Shown here: in pieces, positions 22,049 through 24,610 of the stretch | How the letters are laid out: every line of letters starts with the position of its first letter | How positions within the stretch are numbered: the first letter of the stretch is position 1 | DNA from: an uncultured Lachnospiraceae bacterium | GTDB lineage: Bacteria > Bacillota > Clostridia > Lachnospirales > Lachnospiraceae | Assembly: GCA_900544445.1 (NCBI GenBank) | Contig: UQVK01000054.1 | Span: forward strand, 1-24,610 | Length of the DNA stretch: 24,610 bases | Direction of reading: 5' to 3' | Made by a program: the position numbers and the translations under genes | Notes under the pieces: generated by a model | The model's input: the letters and a program-made list of their open reading frames with translations, nothing else | What the model was told of the DNA's origin: nothing | Databases searched by the model: none

Positions 22049-22599
22049 TCCGCTCTTTTTCGGAATTCTCTGGGCGGCATGCCGTAAGCATTTTTGAAGA
22101 TCCGCGTCAGATGGGACGTGGAGGAAAAACCGCAGCGGGAAGCGATTTCATTCAGGCTCAGATCGCTTCCAAGCAGGAGCTGGTGGACATTTGACAGACG
22201 GACATTGTACAGGTATTCCAGAAAGGTGGCGCCGGTCGCGCTGTGGAATACACGGGAAAAGTGATACCGGCTCATATGGGCACGTTCGGCTGCCTGTTCC
22301 AGACTGACGGGTTCACTGTAATGGTGGTTGATATAACGGATGGCTGAGACAATCTCGTCCGGGATGCGTTCTGCGGACAGCTCTTCTGAAATTTCTTTCC
22401 GGGAAAGCAGATCCGAAATAAAGGAAAGCATCTGGAGGATAACGGAACAGAGCAGCTTTTCAGAAAGAAAGCCCTTTCTGCTGCTGTAATGTTCAGCCTT
22501 TCGACAGGCGTCCAGGGCGGAAGCGGCCTGCTTTTCATCCAGATGAAGCACACAGGAATCCAGCGATCCGAACAGGGCTGTTCCGGGGCCTGCAGACAT
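22042..22599 (-). CDS. AraC-family transcriptional regulator, N-terminus uncertain (possible frameshift)
   Basis: The C-terminal hundred residues are a normal AraC DNA-binding domain with two helix-turn-helix units: AIRYINHHYSEPVSLEQAAERAHMSRYHFSRVF and LSLNEIASRCGFSSTSHLTRIFKNAYGMPPREFR. The upstream part is short and helical, unlike full sensory domains. The longest reading in this frame starts at ATG 22599 (185 residues), with an in-frame TAG two codons earlier and a weak ribosome site. A better-served ATG at 22645 opens MKHTEYAPYSGFQVDYVC in another frame and ends after 36 codons. Joining both by a one-base slip would give a protein of about 200 residues. It is divergent from the GH4 gene, which it may control. 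Confidence 0.75.
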   Translation of the reverse strand: MSAGPGTALFGSLDSCVLHLDEKQAASALDACRKAEHYSSRKGFLSEKLLCSVILQMLSFISDLLSRKEISEELSAERIPDEIVSAIRYINHHYSEPVSLEQAAERAHMSRYHFSRVFHSATGATFLEYLYNVRLSNVHQLLLGSDLSLNEIASRCGFSSTSHLTRIFKNAYGMPPREFRKRAER

Positions 22600-22702
22600 A
22601 GTCTACCTGGAAGCCGGAATAGGGGGCGTATTCTGTATGTTTCATTTCCTGATCTTCCCTTCCTTTCAAGCTGAAAAAAGTGGCGGATCCTTTCTGCAGA
22701 GA

Positions 22703-22731
22703 AGAATAACAGAGAAAGAAAAAGAGAGCAA
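22703..22731 (-). promoter_or_regulatory. Probable promoter of the AraC gene
   Basis: On the minus strand TTGCTC (22731 to 22726), 17 bases, TATTCT (22708 to 22703). Confidence 0.5.
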
Positions 22732-22765
22732 TATTTAAACGTTTCGGGCTTAAAAAGAGCAGGAT

Positions 22766-22800
22766 TTGGACTGTCCAACCGGTACTTTGCATGCTACGAT
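22766..22800 (+). promoter_or_regulatory. Probable GH4 promoter with palindromic operator
   Basis: The perfect palindrome TTGGAC-T-GTCCAA (22766-22778) covers the -35 position. An extended -10 TGC-TACGAT (to 22800) follows 16 bases later. AAACGTTT (22737-22744), a cre-like core, lies upstream. Confidence 0.5.
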
Positions 22801-22844
22801 GAGCGTGAAAACCGGAGAATGACTGCCTGGGAAAACAGGGAGGA

Positions 22845-22932
22845 GGGAAAAGCATCGCTTTTCCCTGGGAATTGGCCTGCGGCCAATTCCTCTTGATTAA
22901 AGTGTCGCCTGCGGCGGCAGGAAGGAAGAGGC
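22845..22932 (+). repeat. 88-bp hairpin-train repeat, copy 1
   Basis: It contains three tight hairpins: 9-bp arms 22845-22853/22857-22865, 10-bp arms 22868-22877/22881-22890, and 6-bp arms 22904-22909/22913-22918, the last two with TGC loops. It ends in the purine tract AGGAAGGAAGAGG. The purine tract AGGGAGGAGGG lies immediately before it. It matches copy 2 at 81 of 88 positions by my count. Confidence 0.85.
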
Positions 22933-23020
22933 GGGAAAAGCGTTGCTTTTCCCTGGGAATTGGTCTGCGGCCAATTCCTCTTGATTAAAGTGCCGCCTGC
23001 GGCGGCGGAAAGGAAGAGGA
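22933..23020 (+). repeat. 88-bp hairpin-train repeat, copy 2
   Basis: A direct tandem copy. Hairpins are 22933-22941/22945-22953, 22956-22965/22969-22978 and 22992-22997/23001-23006. Two of the seven differences from copy 1 are in a loop, two change one pairing partner between C and T opposite G and so keep pairing, and three are in the purine tail. The tail AAAGGAAGAGG is the ribosome site for the ATG at 23024. Confidence 0.85.
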
Positions 23021-23023
23021 AAA

Positions 23024-24415
23024 ATGAGATACGTGGGAAATCGGGTGGAGGATGTGAAAATTGCCTATATCGGCGGGGGATCCAGAGGCTGGGCTTGGGG
23101 GCTGATGAGTGATCTGGCAGCGGTGGACGATATGAACGGTACCGTGGCGCTGTATGACATTGACAAAGAAGCGGCAGCAAGGAACGAGGTCATTGGAAAC
23201 CGGATGAAGGAGCTGCCGGACTGCCGTTCTGCATGGGATTACAAAGCGGTGGGCAGCCTGCAGGAAGCGCTGACGGGAGCGGATTTCGTGGTGATTTCCA
23301 TTTTGCCGGGAACCTTTGACGAGATGGAAAGCGATGTACATGCGCCGGAAAAGTACGGAATTTATCAGTCGGTGGGAGATACGGCAGGTCCCGGCGGTCT
23401 TGTGCGGGCGCTGCGTACCATCCCCATGTTTGAAGAAATTGCGGCGGCCATCCGGGATTTCTGTCCGGATGCCTGGGTCATTAACTATACCAATCCCATG
23501 ACGGTCTGCGTCCGGACGCTGTATCGGGTTTTCCCGAAAATCAAAGCCTTCGGATGCTGTCATGAGGTATTCGGCACCCAGAAGCTGCTGGCACTGGTGC
23601 TGAAGGATATGATGGGAATTGAGGATGTAGAGAGAGATGAGATCCGTGTAAACGTGGTGGGCGTAAACCATTTTACCTGGCTCACCGAAGCGAAATATAA
23701 GAACATTGATCTGTTCCCGCTTTACGCAAAGTTCTGTGAGAAATACGCGGAGGATGGATTTTCCGAGAAGGCGGACAATAACTGGATGAACAATTCCTTT
23801 GCCAGCAGGGAGCGGGTGAAAATGGATCTGTTCCGGCGTTTCGGCGCGATCGCGGCGGCAGGCGACCGGCATCTTGCGGAGTTCTGTCCGGGAAGCTGGT
23901 ATCTGAAGGATCCGGAGACCGTGAAAAGCTGGTGCTTCGGCCTGACCACGGTTGCCTGGAGAAAAGAGGATCTGAAAAAGCGTCTCGCCAGAAGTGAGCG
24001 TCTTTACACCGGTGAGGAAGCGCCTGTCATCAACCAGACAGGAGAGGAAGGCGTGCAGCAGATGCGGGCAATTCTCGGCCTCCGTGATCTGGTGACGAAT
24101 GTGAATGTTCCCAACCTGGGACAGATTCCGAATCTCCCGCTCGGAGCTGTGGTGGAGACCAACGCACATTTTTCTGCGGACAGCGTGCGCCCTGTTTTTG
24201 CGGGTCCTCTGCCGGATTCCATCTACCCTCTCATTTCCCGTGTGAGCGGCATCCAGGAGCTGATCGTTCAGGCGGCTCTTGACCGGGATCTGGAGCAGGC
24301 CTTCCGCGCTTTCCAGATGGATCCCAACATGAATCTTTCCATGCCCGACGCCAGAAAGCTCTTTGATGAGATGATAGAGAATACGAAGAAATATCTGGGA
24401 ATGTATTTTAACTGA
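23024..24415 (+). CDS. lplD: GH4 family alpha-galacturonidase (LplD-like)
   Basis: A 463-residue cytoplasmic GH4 enzyme, which hydrolyses glycosides by an NAD- and Mn-dependent redox mechanism. The NAD motif is IAYIGGGSRGW (13-23). ISILPG, VGDTAGPGG and INYTNPMTV follow. The metal ligands are in GCCHEV (Cys179, with His180) and GVNHFTW (His216). From memory, the sequence resembles Bacillus subtilis LplD, an alpha-galacturonidase, much more than maltose-6-phosphate or melibiose enzymes, notably GDTAGPGG and CCHEVFGTQKLLA. It would release galacturonate from pectin fragments. It is controlled from an unusual leader of two hairpin repeats and lies divergent to an AraC regulator. A strong terminator follows. 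Confidence 0.9.
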   Translation: MRYVGNRVEDVKIAYIGGGSRGWAWGLMSDLAAVDDMNGTVALYDIDKEAAARNEVIGNRMKELPDCRSAWDYKAVGSLQEALTGADFVVISILPGTFDEMESDVHAPEKYGIYQSVGDTAGPGGLVRALRTIPMFEEIAAAIRDFCPDAWVINYTNPMTVCVRTLYRVFPKIKAFGCCHEVFGTQKLLALVLKDMMGIEDVERDEIRVNVVGVNHFTWLTEAKYKNIDLFPLYAKFCEKYAEDGFSEKADNNWMNNSFASRERVKMDLFRRFGAIAAAGDRHLAEFCPGSWYLKDPETVKSWCFGLTTVAWRKEDLKKRLARSERLYTGEEAPVINQTGEEGVQQMRAILGLRDLVTNVNVPNLGQIPNLPLGAVVETNAHFSADSVRPVFAGPLPDSIYPLISRVSGIQELIVQAALDRDLEQAFRAFQMDPNMNLSMPDARKLFDEMIENTKKYLGMYFN

Positions 24416-24465
24416 GAAGAAACGTAGAATGTAATTGTGGATTCTGTATCCCTAAAATGCGAATG

Positions 24466-24513
24466 CGCTGCAGCTTCTTTCTCTCCAGAGAGGAGAATGG
24501 CTGCAGCGTTTTT
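24466..24513 (+). terminator. Rho-independent terminator of the GH4 gene
   Basis: Perfect 9-bp arms CGCTGCAGC (24466-24474) and GCTGCAGCG (24500-24508) are followed by five T's. An inner stem CTCTC/GAGAG (24481-24485/24488-24492) forms a second tier. Confidence 0.9.
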
Positions 24514-24531
24514 GGTGTCATGGATGACGGT

Positions 24532-24588
24532 CCCTTTCCGCAGATATTTCGGAAAGGGATTGGATTCCGGCCGGTTTTGTTATATACT
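24532..24588 (+). promoter_or_regulatory. Hairpin and promoter leading out of the window
   Basis: The hairpin has perfect 9-bp arms CCCTTTCCG (24532-24540) and CGGAAAGGG (24550-24558). It is followed by TTGGAT (24560-24565), 17 bases and TATACT (24583-24588). GTTA (24579-24582) and TAAC (24590-24593) flank the -10 symmetrically. The gene served is beyond the window end. Confidence 0.5.
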
Positions 24589-24610
24589 GTAACACGAAAA
24601 ACGAAACTGG

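Noticed and set aside
22845..23020. CRISPR array
   Set aside because: Only two adjacent units without unique spacers; the internal hairpins and purine tails fit a leader repeat instead.
22985..24169. Minus-strand open frame of 394 residues
   Set aside because: Antisense to the GH4 gene, which carries all family motifs.

Overview
The window looks like chromosomal DNA of a gut Clostridia bacterium, most likely Lachnospiraceae. This rests on GC-rich low-GC-Gram-positive-style genes with strong AGGAGG ribosome binding sites, a GlgC/GlgD pair, a heterodimeric ABC exporter under a MarR regulator, a PadR/HAAS pair and several carbohydrate enzymes. Family calls are from reading the translations; no database was searched.

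Layout. 1-1568: the 3' part of a CorC/HlyC-type CBS protein, then a Cof-type HAD phosphatase. 1695-6362: a marR gene and two ABC exporter half-transporters forming one operon. One ATPase site is canonical and the other degenerate. 6420-7445: a cytidylate-kinase-like protein and an HPr-like protein without the phosphorylatable histidine. 7544-12088: aldo/keto reductase, GH36 alpha-galactosidase and L-lactate dehydrogenase, each with its own promoter or leader. 12208-14552 (minus): glgC-glgD for ADP-glucose synthesis. 14869-18138: a DUF4091/GH123-like putative glycosidase, an AlkZ-like protein and a HAD hydrolase. 18176-20494: a visibly AT-richer patch with an AAA/ABC-type ATPase plus a 143-residue PD-(D/E)XK-like protein in one operon, and a convergent small methyltransferase. 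20610-22030: PadR and a HAAS membrane protein. 22042-24415: an AraC regulator divergent from a GH4 alpha-galacturonidase-type enzyme.

Two things stand out. First, 18176-19963 is a compact two-gene unit with a near-consensus promoter, a 12-bp palindrome over the likely start of transcription, an OLD/RecF-like ATPase with no nuclease domain, and a small partner carrying D...ExK nuclease-type residues. It resembles the ATPase-plus-nuclease logic of anti-phage systems, but I do not recognise it as a named one. Second, several start codons are preceded by trains of tight hairpins, each train bracketed by Shine-Dalgarno-like purine tracts. The clearest are at 4383-4475, 8631-8690 and a tandem 88-bp duplication at 22845-23020. 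The differences between the two 88-bp copies mostly fall in loops or preserve pairing. A second recurrent leader, CGCTTCGGCATGGAGG, precedes four other genes. These look like dispersed translation-leader elements.

The carbohydrate genes (alpha-galactosidase, galacturonidase, glycogen synthesis, lactate dehydrogenase, DUF4091) fit a fermentative gut organism feeding on plant or host glycans. Each appears separately controlled rather than part of one utilisation locus.
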